In this document: in pieces, positions 35,658-44,820 of the stretch
How positions within the stretch are numbered: position 1 is the first letter of the stretch
How the letters are laid out: the number at the start of each line of letters is the position of its first letter
Assembly (NCBI GenBank): GCA_023432805.1
Contig: JAEYUG010000122.1
Coordinates: 1 to 63,148, forward strand
Direction of reading: 5' to 3'
Origin: Bacteroidota bacterium
Lineage (GTDB): Bacteria > Bacteroidota > Ignavibacteria > SZUA-365
Length of the DNA stretch: 63,148 nt
Made by a program: the position numbers and the translations under genes
The notes under the pieces: generated by a model
The model's input: the letters and a program-made list of their open reading frames with translations, nothing else
Database searches by the model: none
What the model was told of the DNA's origin: nothing

Positions 35658-37468
35658 CCTTCTCCCCATGCTGTCATGGGAAGGTGCTGCAGCGACTGAT
35701 GCAGTGTCAGCAGCATGCTGTGCGCGTATCCGCGCCCTGCATCCCAGTTGCGGGCCGCAGATGCGTCGAGGAAGCCGTGCAGCATGCCGGCATCGGTGAT
35801 GCTGCGCAGGGGACTGTCGCTCGAATGCAGCATCTCTGCGAGGCGCCGTTTCTCCGTCGCAGTGTGGAACTGGTGCCGCCAGTTCGAAGCTGGGTCATAG
35901 GCGGGTCGCAGCGTGCGCAGCAGCTTCCGCCACGCGCGGCGCGGCAGCAGCCGGGTGTTGAATCCGTCCACCTCGAACAGATTTCCTGCGAATCCCTGCC
36001 ACTCCACGCGCGCGATGGAGGGATGATGGCGCTTCAGATAGTCGATCTGCAGTCGTCTGCCCCGTACAAAGTCCGAAGGCAGCGTGGCCATCAGGTCGGT
36101 CACGCGATTGTCGTAGAAGGGCAGCCGCGTCCACGCACCGCACTGGTACATGCGCAGACTCGCCAGCGTCCAGCGAAAGGACCACTGCTCCGTCTTGAAG
36201 GCCGTGAAGCGGAAGGCCGCGTCGGGAAAGTCCGGTATCCGCGCCAGTTCGGATCGCAGCAGTTCGCGCGTCACCTCCTCGGCATCCATGCGCATACCGC
36301 TGCCGTCGAAGAGCAGCTGCTGCAGATGCTCCCTGCCGGGCTTGCGCACCTTGTCCAGCGCAACTTCGAGCATCGACATGCCCTTCGTGTACTCCGCATC
36401 CAGCGCGTCCATCCACACGTCCCCCCAGTGTGCACCGAGCACGACGTCGGCCTCTTCGCGGAGCAGTGAGCGGACCGCCACCTGCCTGGCCTGCGTCACA
36501 TCCTGAAATCCCTCGAGTGCCGCGTCGATCAGTTCGATGTCGTCGAGAAGGGTGCGCTCTATCACATGCGCATGAAAGGGAAGCCCCGCTGCCTCGGCAA
36601 CTTGACGGGCGATCCTGATCTCGATGGAATCGGGCGTGTACCCGTAGCTGTAGGACAAGAGCCTGTCCGCGTCGCCGGCCTGTCCGCAGAGGGCTGCTGC
36701 CGCGCAGCGAGAATCGAGACCTCCCGACAGGGGCACTGCCACGCGCCCGACACCCGTGAGTTCGGTGACGACGTCCTGCCAGACGGCGGCAAAGGACTCG
36801 ACGGCCTCGTCGCGGGTCAGTGTGGCATCCACGTTGTGCGTCCACTCCCAGTACCGCCCTTGCGACACGAGACGACCGGATGCATCCAGCACCGTGCGCG
36901 TGGCCGGTCGCAGCATGCGTACACCTTCCACAAGCGTGCGGTCACCGGGCTGAAAGCCGATCATGCAGAAGGCGGCAAGCGCCTCGCGATCGAGCTGCGC
37001 ACGATCGCTGATGCCGGCCACGCTGCGGAAGCAGGTGCCGACGATGCAGCAGCCACCCACCTCGGTGAGATAGGCGTGGATCGTGCCGAAACGGTCGGTC
37101 AGCACCTGCCACTCCCCGCTGTGTCGATGGTGCGCGATGAGCAGAAAATGTCCGTTCAACCCCGCTGCACCCGCATCACTGCCCAGGGCACGCGTCAGCT
37201 GCGCCTCAAGGGCGGCAATCGTCGGCACCTCATGCAGTTCACCGAGCAACGCGACATCCCACTCCGCGAGGGCGCAGGTCAGCAAGGGAAAACCCCGCCA
37301 TGACGCACCCTCACCAATAATATGCAGGTGCTGCGTTGGCGATGCGTCAAGCATGTTTCGCTGCATGTCGCGCATGCGCACGGCAGCCCCATCGGTATGC
37401 GCACGCAGATCCAGCAGCACGTCGCCGACCATGCGTTGACGATCGGGCTGCAGTGCCGACGATATCAT
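35654..37468 (-). CDS. Asparagine-synthetase-like protein lacking the N-terminal Cys
   Basis: The ATG at 37468 overlaps the upstream GT4 stop, giving 604 residues. The synthetase half carries the ATP-binding PP-loop VAVPLSGGLDSRCAAAAL near residue 246. The N-terminal half keeps an Ntn-like outline (LNGHFLLIAHH, TDRFGTIHAYL), but the start reads MISSALQPD, so the Cys2 nucleophile of class II amidotransferases is absent. Such proteins, like beta-lactam synthetase relatives, cannot hydrolyse glutamine in the usual way. They may use ammonia, another amine, or act as an adenylating amide or ester ligase. It is one of three family members within 7 kb, set between two GT4 genes. Confidence 0.82.
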   Translation of the reverse strand: MISSALQPDRQRMVGDVLLDLRAHTDGAAVRMRDMQRNMLDASPTQHLHIIGEGASWRGFPLLTCALAEWDVALLGELHEVPTIAALEAQLTRALGSDAGAAGLNGHFLLIAHHRHSGEWQVLTDRFGTIHAYLTEVGGCCIVGTCFRSVAGISDRAQLDREALAAFCMIGFQPGDRTLVEGVRMLRPATRTVLDASGRLVSQGRYWEWTHNVDATLTRDEAVESFAAVWQDVVTELTGVGRVAVPLSGGLDSRCAAAALCGQAGDADRLLSYSYGYTPDSIEIRIARQVAEAAGLPFHAHVIERTLLDDIELIDAALEGFQDVTQARQVAVRSLLREEADVVLGAHWGDVWMDALDAEYTKGMSMLEVALDKVRKPGREHLQQLLFDGSGMRMDAEEVTRELLRSELARIPDFPDAAFRFTAFKTEQWSFRWTLASLRMYQCGAWTRLPFYDNRVTDLMATLPSDFVRGRRLQIDYLKRHHPSIARVEWQGFAGNLFEVDGFNTRLLPRRAWRKLLRTLRPAYDPASNWRHQFHTATEKRRLAEMLHSSDSPLRSITDAGMLHGFLDASAARNWDAGRGYAHSMLLTLHQSLQHLPMTAWGEG

Positions 37469-38589
37469 GCGAGGTCCGACATCATGCCTCGCCCGAGCAC
37501 GAGTTCGTAGAAACGCTCGTGCGCACGAACCTCCCGGTCGAGACTGTAGCACTCTTCCACACGCCTGCGCGCAGCTCGGCCGAAGGCTCTGCGACGATCA
37601 CGATCCGATACAAGACCGTGCAGGGCGCGGACGAGCGCGTTGACATCTTCGGGGCGCACGAGAAGACCATCCACACCCGATCGAATGATGTCACGGCTGC
37701 CGGGGATGTCGGTGGCAATGCAGGCCCGGCCCGTCGCCATGGCTTCCAGCAGGGCGACGGGACATCCCTCCATGCGCCAGCGAGCCAGTGTCGGCAGCAC
37801 CATCACATCCATCCGACGCAGAAACGCGGGCGTGTCCGCCACATCACCGCGAAACACCACGCGCCCTTCGAGACCGAGTTCCCTGCAGAGCGCATGCAGT
37901 CCCGCCGAATATTCCGCATCCGCCTCCCTGCCGGCGATGTGCAGTTCGCAGCCGGGCACCTGCGCGACAGCGCGCAACAGCGTGGGATGTCCCTTCACAG
38001 GCACGAGATGCGCAAGACATCCGACGCGCACGATGCCGTCATCCGACACCGGGCTGGACTCGGCAGCCTGAAACCGTTCCAGATCGACACCGCGGGGCAG
38101 CAGCACGGTCTTGCGCGCGTAGAGGGGATGGCCGAAGAAGCTGCGCATCATGTCGCTGTTCTGTGCCGCCACACCAGATGCGCACAGCGTCCGCAGATGC
38201 CAGGCATTGTTGTGCCAGTTCATGTTCTTCTTGGTGTACACCCATGCCCGCGCACCCGCGAGCCGTGCGATGACGGGCTCGCTGTAGTCGTTGGAGTAAT
38301 GGAAGGAATGCCAGATGTCGAAGCGATGCGGTCGAAAGGCCGCTGCTGCACGCCACGCGCGCCGGGGGAAGCCCCCGTAGGGCCTGGCCTCGACGGTGAA
38401 GGCGTGTTCGAGCAGGGGTATCCCCAGCCGCTCGACCTCCGCATCCAACCGGCCGCCCTTCTTCAACACGGCAACCGAAGGATCGAACCGCGAGCGATCG
38501 AGCCGCTCGATGATGTTGAGCATGGCCCGACCGGATCCCGCGGTGATGAAGTTCGGGATCGTGTAGAGGATGCGGATGCGTTCGCTCAC
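37465..38589 (-). CDS. Family 4 glycosyltransferase
   Basis: The GTG at 38589 overlaps the asnB stop (GTGA); the product is 374 residues, beginning SERIRILYTIPNFITAGSGR. Further motifs are GCLAHLVPVKGHPTLLRAVA at the start of the second Rossmann domain and RMEGCPVALLEAMATGRACI near residue 265. It links two Asn-synthetase-family genes, with four-base overlaps on both sides. Confidence 0.88.
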   Translation of the reverse strand: MSERIRILYTIPNFITAGSGRAMLNIIERLDRSRFDPSVAVLKKGGRLDAEVERLGIPLLEHAFTVEARPYGGFPRRAWRAAAAFRPHRFDIWHSFHYSNDYSEPVIARLAGARAWVYTKKNMNWHNNAWHLRTLCASGVAAQNSDMMRSFFGHPLYARKTVLLPRGVDLERFQAAESSPVSDDGIVRVGCLAHLVPVKGHPTLLRAVAQVPGCELHIAGREADAEYSAGLHALCRELGLEGRVVFRGDVADTPAFLRRMDVMVLPTLARWRMEGCPVALLEAMATGRACIATDIPGSRDIIRSGVDGLLVRPEDVNALVRALHGLVSDRDRRRAFGRAARRRVEECYSLDREVRAHERFYELVLGRGMMSDLA

Positions 38590-40454
38590 GCGGCCCTCTG
38601 CGGCACGCGCCGGCACCATTCGAGAAGGGAGAGAACGGTCCAGATGCCCCATTTGTGATCCTGCGTGCCGAGCAGGTGTGCGCGCATCATCGAGCGGACC
38701 GCCTCCGGTTCGATGAAAGATGGATACTGCGACGAGGGTCGGGCGATCACGTCTTCGACCAGCGGACGCAGACTCCCGCGCAGCCATTCGCCGAGCGGGA
38801 CGGCGAAGCCCCGCTTCTGCGGGGGAATGATGGCGGGATCGACCATGCGCCCCAGCAGATCCACGAGCACGCTCTTGCGGCGACCATCCTGCATCGCGTC
38901 TGCCGGATCGAGCTGCAGAGCCGCCGTGATCACCTCCCGATCGAGCAGGGGGACCCGCACCTCGAGACTGTGATGCATCGAGGCCATGTCGACCTTCTTC
39001 AAACCTCGCTGGAGCTGACCCTCGAATTCCACTCGTCGGGAATAGCGGGCGAGACCGTCCCACGACCGGACCCCGCCATCGTCGTACAGTCGGAAATCGG
39101 ATGGAGGCGCGGTGGCCCCGGGGACGAGCCGACAGGCGTCCTCTGCGGAGATGCGGCAGTTCACGTTGTAGTAGTAGTCCGCCGGCGTGCGGGAGAGCAC
39201 GGCCCCGGATCGTCTGCGGGCGAGTCCGTACTTGCCTGCGAGATAGGGTACTGCGCGCAGCAGTCGGGGCAGGCGGAAGAGGCCCGCGTCGCGCAGGAGC
39301 GACATGGGACGTTCGTAGCCGAAGAACAGCTCATCCCCACCATCCCCGCTCAGCGCCACGGTCACGTGCCGCCGGGCATGGGCGCTGATGAGCAGTGTCG
39401 GGAGCATCGAGAAGTCGCCGAACGGTTCGTATTGAGCCTCGAAGGCCTCCTCCACGAGAGTCGTCAGATTGACGTCGGTGCTCTCCAGCATGTGGTGGGC
39501 GACACCGAGCGCCTGCGCATAGCGGCGGGCATCGGGACCCTCGTCCTGCCACCACCCCTTCGTGGAGATGGTGAACGCATCGAGCTGCGACGGGAAATGG
39601 CGCGTGGAATACGCCGTCACGAGTGCGGAATCGACACCACCGGAGAGGTACACGCCGACAGGCACGTCGGCGGCGAGCTGCCGCTCGACGGCCGCATGCA
39701 GGGATGCATCGACAGCGGCCATGACCTCTGGTCTCGACACGTGAACTTCGCCCGCATCCTCAATGGACCACCACCGCCTCTCCTGCATCCTCCCGTCACC
39801 TTCGAAGGTCAGGCAGGTGCCCGGCTGCAGCTGCAATGCGTTCGCGTGCATGGCGAAGGGTGCCGGGATGTGATGCAGCCGCAGATACAGATGCATGACA
39901 TCTTCACGCACGGCACCCATCGACCAGGGACACAAAGCAAGAGCGTCATACCGCGAGGCGAATGCCATCGCACTCCGGTCGGGATGAAGTAGCACGTACA
40001 GGGGCTTGATGCCTGCGTGATCCCGGGCGAGCGTGAGCCTGCGGTTGACACGGTCGTACCACGCGAACGCGAACATCCCGTTCAGCCGCGGGAGCACATC
40101 CACACCCCACTGTACCAGTGCTGCGAGCAGCACCTCCGTGTCCGTGCGGGAGCGAAATGCATGACCCAGCGATGTCAGTTCCCTGCGAAGAAAGTCATGG
40201 TTGTAGATCTCGCCGTTGAACACGAGTACGTGCCGACCATCCGCCGTGAGCATCGGCTGATGCCCTGCCTGCGTGACATCGAGCACGGCGAGTCTGCGAA
40301 ATGCCAGGCAGACACTGGTTTCAGCATCCTTCCACACGCCATCATCGTCCGGACCGCGTCGCACCATGCTCGCGGACATGCGGCTCACCGATTCCATTCG
40401 CTGCTTGGGGGGGAGCACCCCCGAGAAATCAAGCAGACCGGCTATCCCGCACAT
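38586..40454 (-). CDS. asnB: Asparagine synthetase (glutamine-hydrolysing), copy 2
   Basis: The 622-residue protein starts MCGIAGLLDFSG, with Cys2 as glutaminase nucleophile, and has LVFNGEIYNHDFLRREL and RDHAGIKPLYVLL. The PP-loop VGVYLSGGVDSALVTAYS lies near residue 265. Domains match AsnB. In exopolysaccharide loci such enzymes usually amidate a uronic acid or another carboxylated intermediate instead of making free asparagine; that is inference from location. It overlaps the upstream asnB by 13 bases. Confidence 0.9.
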   Translation of the reverse strand: MCGIAGLLDFSGVLPPKQRMESVSRMSASMVRRGPDDDGVWKDAETSVCLAFRRLAVLDVTQAGHQPMLTADGRHVLVFNGEIYNHDFLRRELTSLGHAFRSRTDTEVLLAALVQWGVDVLPRLNGMFAFAWYDRVNRRLTLARDHAGIKPLYVLLHPDRSAMAFASRYDALALCPWSMGAVREDVMHLYLRLHHIPAPFAMHANALQLQPGTCLTFEGDGRMQERRWWSIEDAGEVHVSRPEVMAAVDASLHAAVERQLAADVPVGVYLSGGVDSALVTAYSTRHFPSQLDAFTISTKGWWQDEGPDARRYAQALGVAHHMLESTDVNLTTLVEEAFEAQYEPFGDFSMLPTLLISAHARRHVTVALSGDGGDELFFGYERPMSLLRDAGLFRLPRLLRAVPYLAGKYGLARRRSGAVLSRTPADYYYNVNCRISAEDACRLVPGATAPPSDFRLYDDGGVRSWDGLARYSRRVEFEGQLQRGLKKVDMASMHHSLEVRVPLLDREVITAALQLDPADAMQDGRRKSVLVDLLGRMVDPAIIPPQKRGFAVPLGEWLRGSLRPLVEDVIARPSSQYPSFIEPEAVRSMMRAHLLGTQDHKWGIWTVLSLLEWCRRVPQRAA

Positions 40455-42292
40455 GGAGCGAATTTGTCTGCCCACTTCTGCAGTGCGTAGAGAATCCACA
40501 CCCCCCACGCGCTTGCGCGCCCCTCGCGGAAACGCTGCAGATATGCCGCGAGCTCCGCTCGATCGAAACTGTTGTGCGGCCATGGATCCCGGTGCACGAG
40601 CAGTGCATCGAGCTCCTCATGAAGATCCTCACGCAGCCACTTGTCGATGGGAACGCTGAAACCCTTCTTCTCTCTCGTCACAAGGTCTGAACCGAACACG
40701 TCGATTGCTGCCTTCTTGAGCACATGCTTCGGCTCGTGATGCGTACGACCCAGACCCGGACGCAGCGATTGCGCAAATGCAATGACGCGCTGATCGAGGA
40801 ACGGCACCCGCACCTCAAGACTGTGGTACATCGACGTGCGATCAACCTTGACAAGAACGCGTTGCAGATGGCCATAAAACTCATTGCGCCGCAGCCAGAG
40901 CAGGAGATCCACCTCACTTCGGAAGTGCGACGGTGATGTATAGAGCGACTGAATCGATTCCGAGTAACCGAAGGAGGGGTACAGCGCGGCGAGATCGGAG
41001 GGTTTGTTGTGGCTGTGAGCATGCAGCACCCATGTGCCGATGCTGTCGTTGTCGATGCCGTAACTGATGCGTGCTCCTGCTTTTCGTGCCAACCCCGATA
41101 CTGCACGTCGCAACGTGCGCGGCTGACGAAACCAGCCTCGATGACGCACGACATTCAGGAAACGGGGATACCCCCAGAACAGCTCGTCACCACCATCTCC
41201 AGAGAGCGCAACAGTGAACCTGCGTTTTGCCATTCCGCAGACCTGGAAGGAGGGCAGCGAGGAGTAATCACCGAAGGGTTCCGGGAAGGCATCGAAGTGT
41301 GCATCGAGTTGTTCGCGTAGCCGTGCGGTTGTGAAATACTCAAGTTCATGTCGCGCATGGAGGTGTTCAGCATAGCGACGTGCTGCCGCACTTTCGTCCA
41401 GCGCAACGTCATCGACACCGATGCTGAAGAGCTCCAACCCGGGGCGTTCACGCACAGCCATTGCCGAGACGAGCGGTGAGTCTATGCCTCCTGAGAGAAA
41501 GGACCCGATAGGAACGTCACTGGCAAGCTGATCGCGTACGACGGTCGAGAACAGATCGAGGAAATCCCCGGGGAGCGGTACCGTTGTTTCGTCGACAGAT
41601 GGTTCGTCCCTCCATTGCCAGTAGAAGGTTGATCTGACGGTACCATCCCTGTGAAACACCAGATGCTGCCCGGGTTCGACCTGCCGTATCTCACGATAGA
41701 TTGTGCCTGGTGCAGGCATGTACCCAAGCGCGAGGTGATCGCTCAGCGTCTGGACATCGAGTGTCAGGGATGACTGCATCCACGGGTGCCGGGACACTTG
41801 GTCAAACTGCGACGCAAAGACAACGCCGCTCGAGCTGACTCCATAGTACAGCGGCTTGACCCCAGCCTGATCACGAACTAGATGCAGCTCATTGGTCTGT
41901 CTGTCATAGAGAGCAAACGCAAATATTCCATTGAGTTGCGAGATCGTGTATGGGACATCATATCTCTCTACGTGGAGGATCAGAATCTCTGAATCGCTGC
42001 TGCTTCGTAGATCGGAATCAGAAAGCCCCAGACTTGACTGCAGGGCCTTGTAATTGTATATCTCTCCATTGTAGACAACGACCCATCGATCATCCGTGGA
42101 ATGTCTCGGTTGATCACCGTGCAACGTGACGTCAAGAATGGAGAGACGGCGGAAACCAAGAGCGCAGCGATCATCCTGCCAAACACGCTCCCTGTCAGGA
42201 CCTCGCCTTTCAGATAGAGACAGAAGCTGTCTGAAGAGTTTACTTGGACTTTGACAGCATGTTGATGAGTACTCTCCTAATAACCCGCACAT
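40442..42292 (-). CDS. asnB: Asparagine synthetase (glutamine-hydrolysing), copy 1
   Basis: The 616-residue paralogue begins MCGLLGEYSS, keeping Cys2. It has VVYNGEIYNYKALQSSLG, LVRDQAGVKPLYYGV and the PP-loop IGSFLSGGIDSPLVSAMA near residue 264. The C-terminal LEVRVPFLDQRVIAFAQSL block is shared with copy 2. It is the first gene of the downstream operon; only 83 bases separate its start from the IS3-family element, so the native promoter may have been displaced or replaced by the insertion. Confidence 0.9.
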   Translation of the reverse strand: MCGLLGEYSSTCCQSPSKLFRQLLSLSERRGPDRERVWQDDRCALGFRRLSILDVTLHGDQPRHSTDDRWVVVYNGEIYNYKALQSSLGLSDSDLRSSSDSEILILHVERYDVPYTISQLNGIFAFALYDRQTNELHLVRDQAGVKPLYYGVSSSGVVFASQFDQVSRHPWMQSSLTLDVQTLSDHLALGYMPAPGTIYREIRQVEPGQHLVFHRDGTVRSTFYWQWRDEPSVDETTVPLPGDFLDLFSTVVRDQLASDVPIGSFLSGGIDSPLVSAMAVRERPGLELFSIGVDDVALDESAAARRYAEHLHARHELEYFTTARLREQLDAHFDAFPEPFGDYSSLPSFQVCGMAKRRFTVALSGDGGDELFWGYPRFLNVVRHRGWFRQPRTLRRAVSGLARKAGARISYGIDNDSIGTWVLHAHSHNKPSDLAALYPSFGYSESIQSLYTSPSHFRSEVDLLLWLRRNEFYGHLQRVLVKVDRTSMYHSLEVRVPFLDQRVIAFAQSLRPGLGRTHHEPKHVLKKAAIDVFGSDLVTREKKGFSVPIDKWLREDLHEELDALLVHRDPWPHNSFDRAELAAYLQRFREGRASAWGVWILYALQKWADKFAPCAG

Positions 42293-42418
42293 GGCATTAT
42301 TATGTGACGTTTATATTCATACTGCACTACATGGCCCCAGTGCACACTCCAAGCACGCAGTCTATCGAAGATCTCTGACCTGAAACCCGCAAACTGGTCC
42401 AGGGAGAAGTAGAGAATA

Positions 42419-42718
42419 TTGGCATATTCCGATCAAAAAACGAGGAAGGAAGTGCCGATGAAGATGCAGTATTTCACCGAGGAACAGATCGCCTTCGCGC
42501 TGCGCCAGGCGGAGGGCGGGGTCAAGGTGGCAGAGGTCTCCCGAAAGCTGGGAATAGCGGAAACGACCATTTACGTCTGGAGGGAGAAGTACGGTGGTTT
42601 GGGGGTGCCCGAGTTGCGCCGCCTGGGGCAGCTCGAAGAGGAGAACCGGCAGCTCAAGAATTTGGTGGCGGATCTGAACCTGGACAAGCAGATGCTGCAG
42701 GATGTCCCGCGAAAATAA
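42419..42718 (+). CDS. IS3-family transposase OrfA
   Basis: The HTH_Tnp_1 helix-turn-helix runs from FTEEQIAFALRQAEGG to IAETTIYVWREKYGGL, followed by a leucine-zipper-like stretch EEENRQLKNLVADLNLDKQM. The ATG at 42458 (MKMQYFT) is a likelier start than the upstream one, giving 86 residues. In IS3 elements orfB follows in the -1 frame. An A-rich gaaaataatt lies at the orfA end, where frameshifting would occur. Confidence 0.85.
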   Translation: MAYSDQKTRKEVPMKMQYFTEEQIAFALRQAEGGVKVAEVSRKLGIAETTIYVWREKYGGLGVPELRRLGQLEEENRQLKNLVADLNLDKQMLQDVPRK

Positions 42719-42723
42719 TTCTG

Positions 42724-43560
42724 AGGCCCGCCGCGATGCGGGCCATAGCGGAACATCCGCTGGACGCATACCGGGTGAGCGAACGGCGTTCATGCGCGGT
42801 CACCGTTCTGCACCGGTCCACCTGCTTGTATGTGGGCACGCGGGAGGACGATGTGCTGATGCGGAGGCGCATCCATGAGATCACCGCGGTGCAGGTCCGG
42901 TATGGCTACCGTCGCATTCATATTCTGATACGTCGTGAAGGCAACTTGGTGAACCAGAAGAACGTGTATCGTCTGTACCGGGAGGAGGGATTGCACCTGC
43001 GGCGTCGGCGTCTTCGCCGTCGTGTCGGTGCCGTCGTGTCGGTGCCGTCCACCGCCTGCGTCAGCCTCCCGCAACGCGTATCAATGAGTGTTGGAGCATG
43101 GATTTTGTGGCCGACAGTCTGTTCAACCGGCACAGATGCCGGGGCTTGGCCATAGTCGAATATTTTACCCGTGAATGCCCGGCAATCCACCCGGCACGTA
43201 CGATCACGGGCAGCGATGTTGTGGCTGTGATGAACCGGCTGAAAGTGGACCGCGGGCTGCCGAAGCGGATCAAGGTCGACAACGGTAGCGAGATTATTTC
43301 GAAGGCACTGGACTAATGGGCGTATGAGCACGATATTGCGCTGAGCTTTTCACGGTCTGGGAAACCGACGGACAATGCGTTCATAGAATCGTTCAACGGC
43401 AGCTTCCGTGCGAGTGCCTGGAAGTGCACTGGTTCCTGTCCCTCGAGGATGCAGCCACAAAGATCGAGGCGTGGAGAATGGGATACAACGAATTCCGACC
43501 GCACAGCTCGCTGGCGAACAAAACCCCGAAGGAATTAGCTGAATCACAAATCAACGAAAG
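42724..43560 (+). pseudogene. IS3-family transposase OrfB (DDE integrase), multiply disrupted
   Basis: Homologous segments occur in different frames. VSERRSCAVTVLHRSTCLYV lies near the start, the first catalytic Asp is in SMDFVADSLF (about 43094), the second is in IKVDNGSE (about 43270), and the Glu is in DNAFIESFNG (about 43375). The C-terminal block is WFLSLEDAATKIEAWRMGYN. Three lesions separate them: a perfect 14-bp tandem duplication at 43021-43048 that shifts the frame, an in-frame TAA at 43314-43316 after SKALD, and a one-base loss near 43410 before ECLEVHW. The element cannot transpose on its own. Confidence 0.88.
43021..43048. repeat. 14-bp tandem duplication disrupting orfB
   Basis: cgtgtcggtgccgt occurs twice back to back at 43021-43034 and 43035-43048. 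Removing one copy restores a single frame reading RRVGAVHRLRQPPATRINEC into the catalytic WSMDFVAD. This shows that the duplication, not a base substitution, caused the break. Confidence 0.9.
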
Positions 43561-43646
43561 TCAGAGATCTCTCTTTTTGAGTGGACCAGATTATGGCTTC
43601 AGGTCATTCACCCACACGATTCAGCGAAGAGACTCTCAGCAGGCTG

Positions 43647-44459
43647 CTAAAGCGATATCATGCGTTTCTTCGCCTTGCGCCAAAGCGCCCTTAACAGGTA
43701 CGAAAATTTGCTGTCATTATATACAGCCTCCTTCATCTTTTCCATGAAGTATCTTGCGGCGTCATACTCATGATTCGCGAGCAACATCGCGATCAGGTCT
43801 GGATATATATACTGCTGCATTGCGACTGTTTTTGCATCGGCATGAATGACACAATTGGCAATATCTCCATCGATCACTGTCCAGTCCGCAACTCTTGACA
43901 ACCTAATCCAGAGATCCACATCCATTGACATGTAACGCGATCGTATTCCGCCCGCCCCATTGTACTTGGATGCGGAAAAGAAACAGCCGGGCTGGTGAAA
44001 TCGCGCTCTTACCCACCAGTAGGGCATATGCTCCTTATCACAGTTGACCGGCTCCACTCTCTTGATCACTCGGCCATTGCAGTCGCGTTCAATTACCGTC
44101 CCTGCCCAGGCCGAACTGCCTGGCTCAGCACGATACGCCCTAGCGATCAGGTTAAATGCATTTTCGCAATAATAATCGTCCGCATTAATCCAAGCATATA
44201 TGTCACCCGTGGCTCTACCAAATCCTTTTACAAGGGCCTCCCACTGCCCTTCATCAGGTTCGACGATGATGCTGTCGATACGATCTCTGTACTTATGAAG
44301 TATCTCCTGCGTTCCATCGCTGCTACCAGCATCTACGACAGTATACTCATAGTTACTGTAGCTCTGACTGAGTACGGATTTTATAGTGTTCTCAATGTAA
44401 TTAACTTGATTATACGAAGGAGTAACAATACTGATCCTGGGGTATTCGGGGTCATTCAT
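43647..44459 (-). CDS. Family 2 glycosyltransferase
   Basis: The start MNDPEYPRISIVTPSYNQVN is placed at 44459; codons further upstream fall within the terminal sequence of an ISL3-like remnant. The 270-residue protein has a GT-A core with VVDAGSSDGTQEIL and a DxD-type WINADDYYCENAF. It lacks transmembrane helices. It lies between IS remnants in a lower-GC stretch and is cut off from both operon halves, so its expression is doubtful although the frame is intact. Confidence 0.82.
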   Translation of the reverse strand: MNDPEYPRISIVTPSYNQVNYIENTIKSVLSQSYSNYEYTVVDAGSSDGTQEILHKYRDRIDSIIVEPDEGQWEALVKGFGRATGDIYAWINADDYYCENAFNLIARAYRAEPGSSAWAGTVIERDCNGRVIKRVEPVNCDKEHMPYWWVRARFHQPGCFFSASKYNGAGGIRSRYMSMDVDLWIRLSRVADWTVIDGDIANCVIHADAKTVAMQQYIYPDLIAMLLANHEYDAARYFMEKMKEAVYNDSKFSYLLRALWRKAKKRMISL

Positions 44460-44487
44460 CAGTAGCATCCGGACGTTACTCGGATAA

Positions 44488-44804
44488 AACGGTTCGGTTC
44501 TTCGCTGTTTCAAGTGTGTAAGTCATATTCGTGCCTGCTGTGACGAGATAGATCATCGGGTTCTTCGCTATTTCAACTGGGTAGTTCGTATTGGAGTCTT
44601 CTCGAGACGAGATAGATCATCGTGATGTAATTCCGAATGGAACGATACCCCCCGTGCACGGCCTCGATCCAATTGAATTTTACTGTTGACTCCTTCTACT
44701 ACGCCGTTGTTCACCCTGGATGTGACAAACTGCAGGTCACATCTGTCCATAATGAGAACTCCGGAAGGCGGTAGATTTCGGTTGCAAGACTGGAAACGAA
44801 CCAC
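44488..44804 (-). mobile_element. Remnant of an ISL3-like element (transposase C-terminus)
   Basis: On the minus strand, SRVNNGVVEGVNSKIQLDRG followed, after a frameshift in a G-run, by GYRSIRNYITMIYLV matches the C-terminal end of ISL3-type transposases. The terminal part (gttcttcgct.tttcaa ... cgagatagatcatcg) is present twice, starting near 44496 and 44560, as diverged direct repeats of about 64 bp. No N-terminal part of the transposase is present. This fills most of the gene-free gap between 44460 and 44820. Confidence 0.62.
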
Positions 44805-44820
44805 TTTTCCGGAGCGTCAT

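Larger units (their letters stand above)
42376..43606 (+). mobile_element. IS3-family insertion sequence, inactivated
   Basis: Terminal inverted repeats are visible: left TGACCTGAA at 42376, matched on the other strand from 43606 by TGACCTGAA, with a second conserved block CTGGTCCA about 10 bases further in on both ends. The element is about 1231 bp, the usual IS3-family size. It holds orfA and a broken orfB. No matching target duplication is evident (ctc versus ttc beside the ends). It sits directly upstream of asnB copy 1. Confidence 0.88.

Noticed and set aside
38590..39063. Upstream extension of the GT4 frame ending at 37465
   Set aside because: It lies wholly within asnB copy 2 and has no domain; the GTG at 38589 gives the expected GT4 N-terminus.
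42371..43611. Target-site duplication for the first IS3-family element
   Set aside because: Flanking bases (ctc left, ttc right) do not match convincingly.
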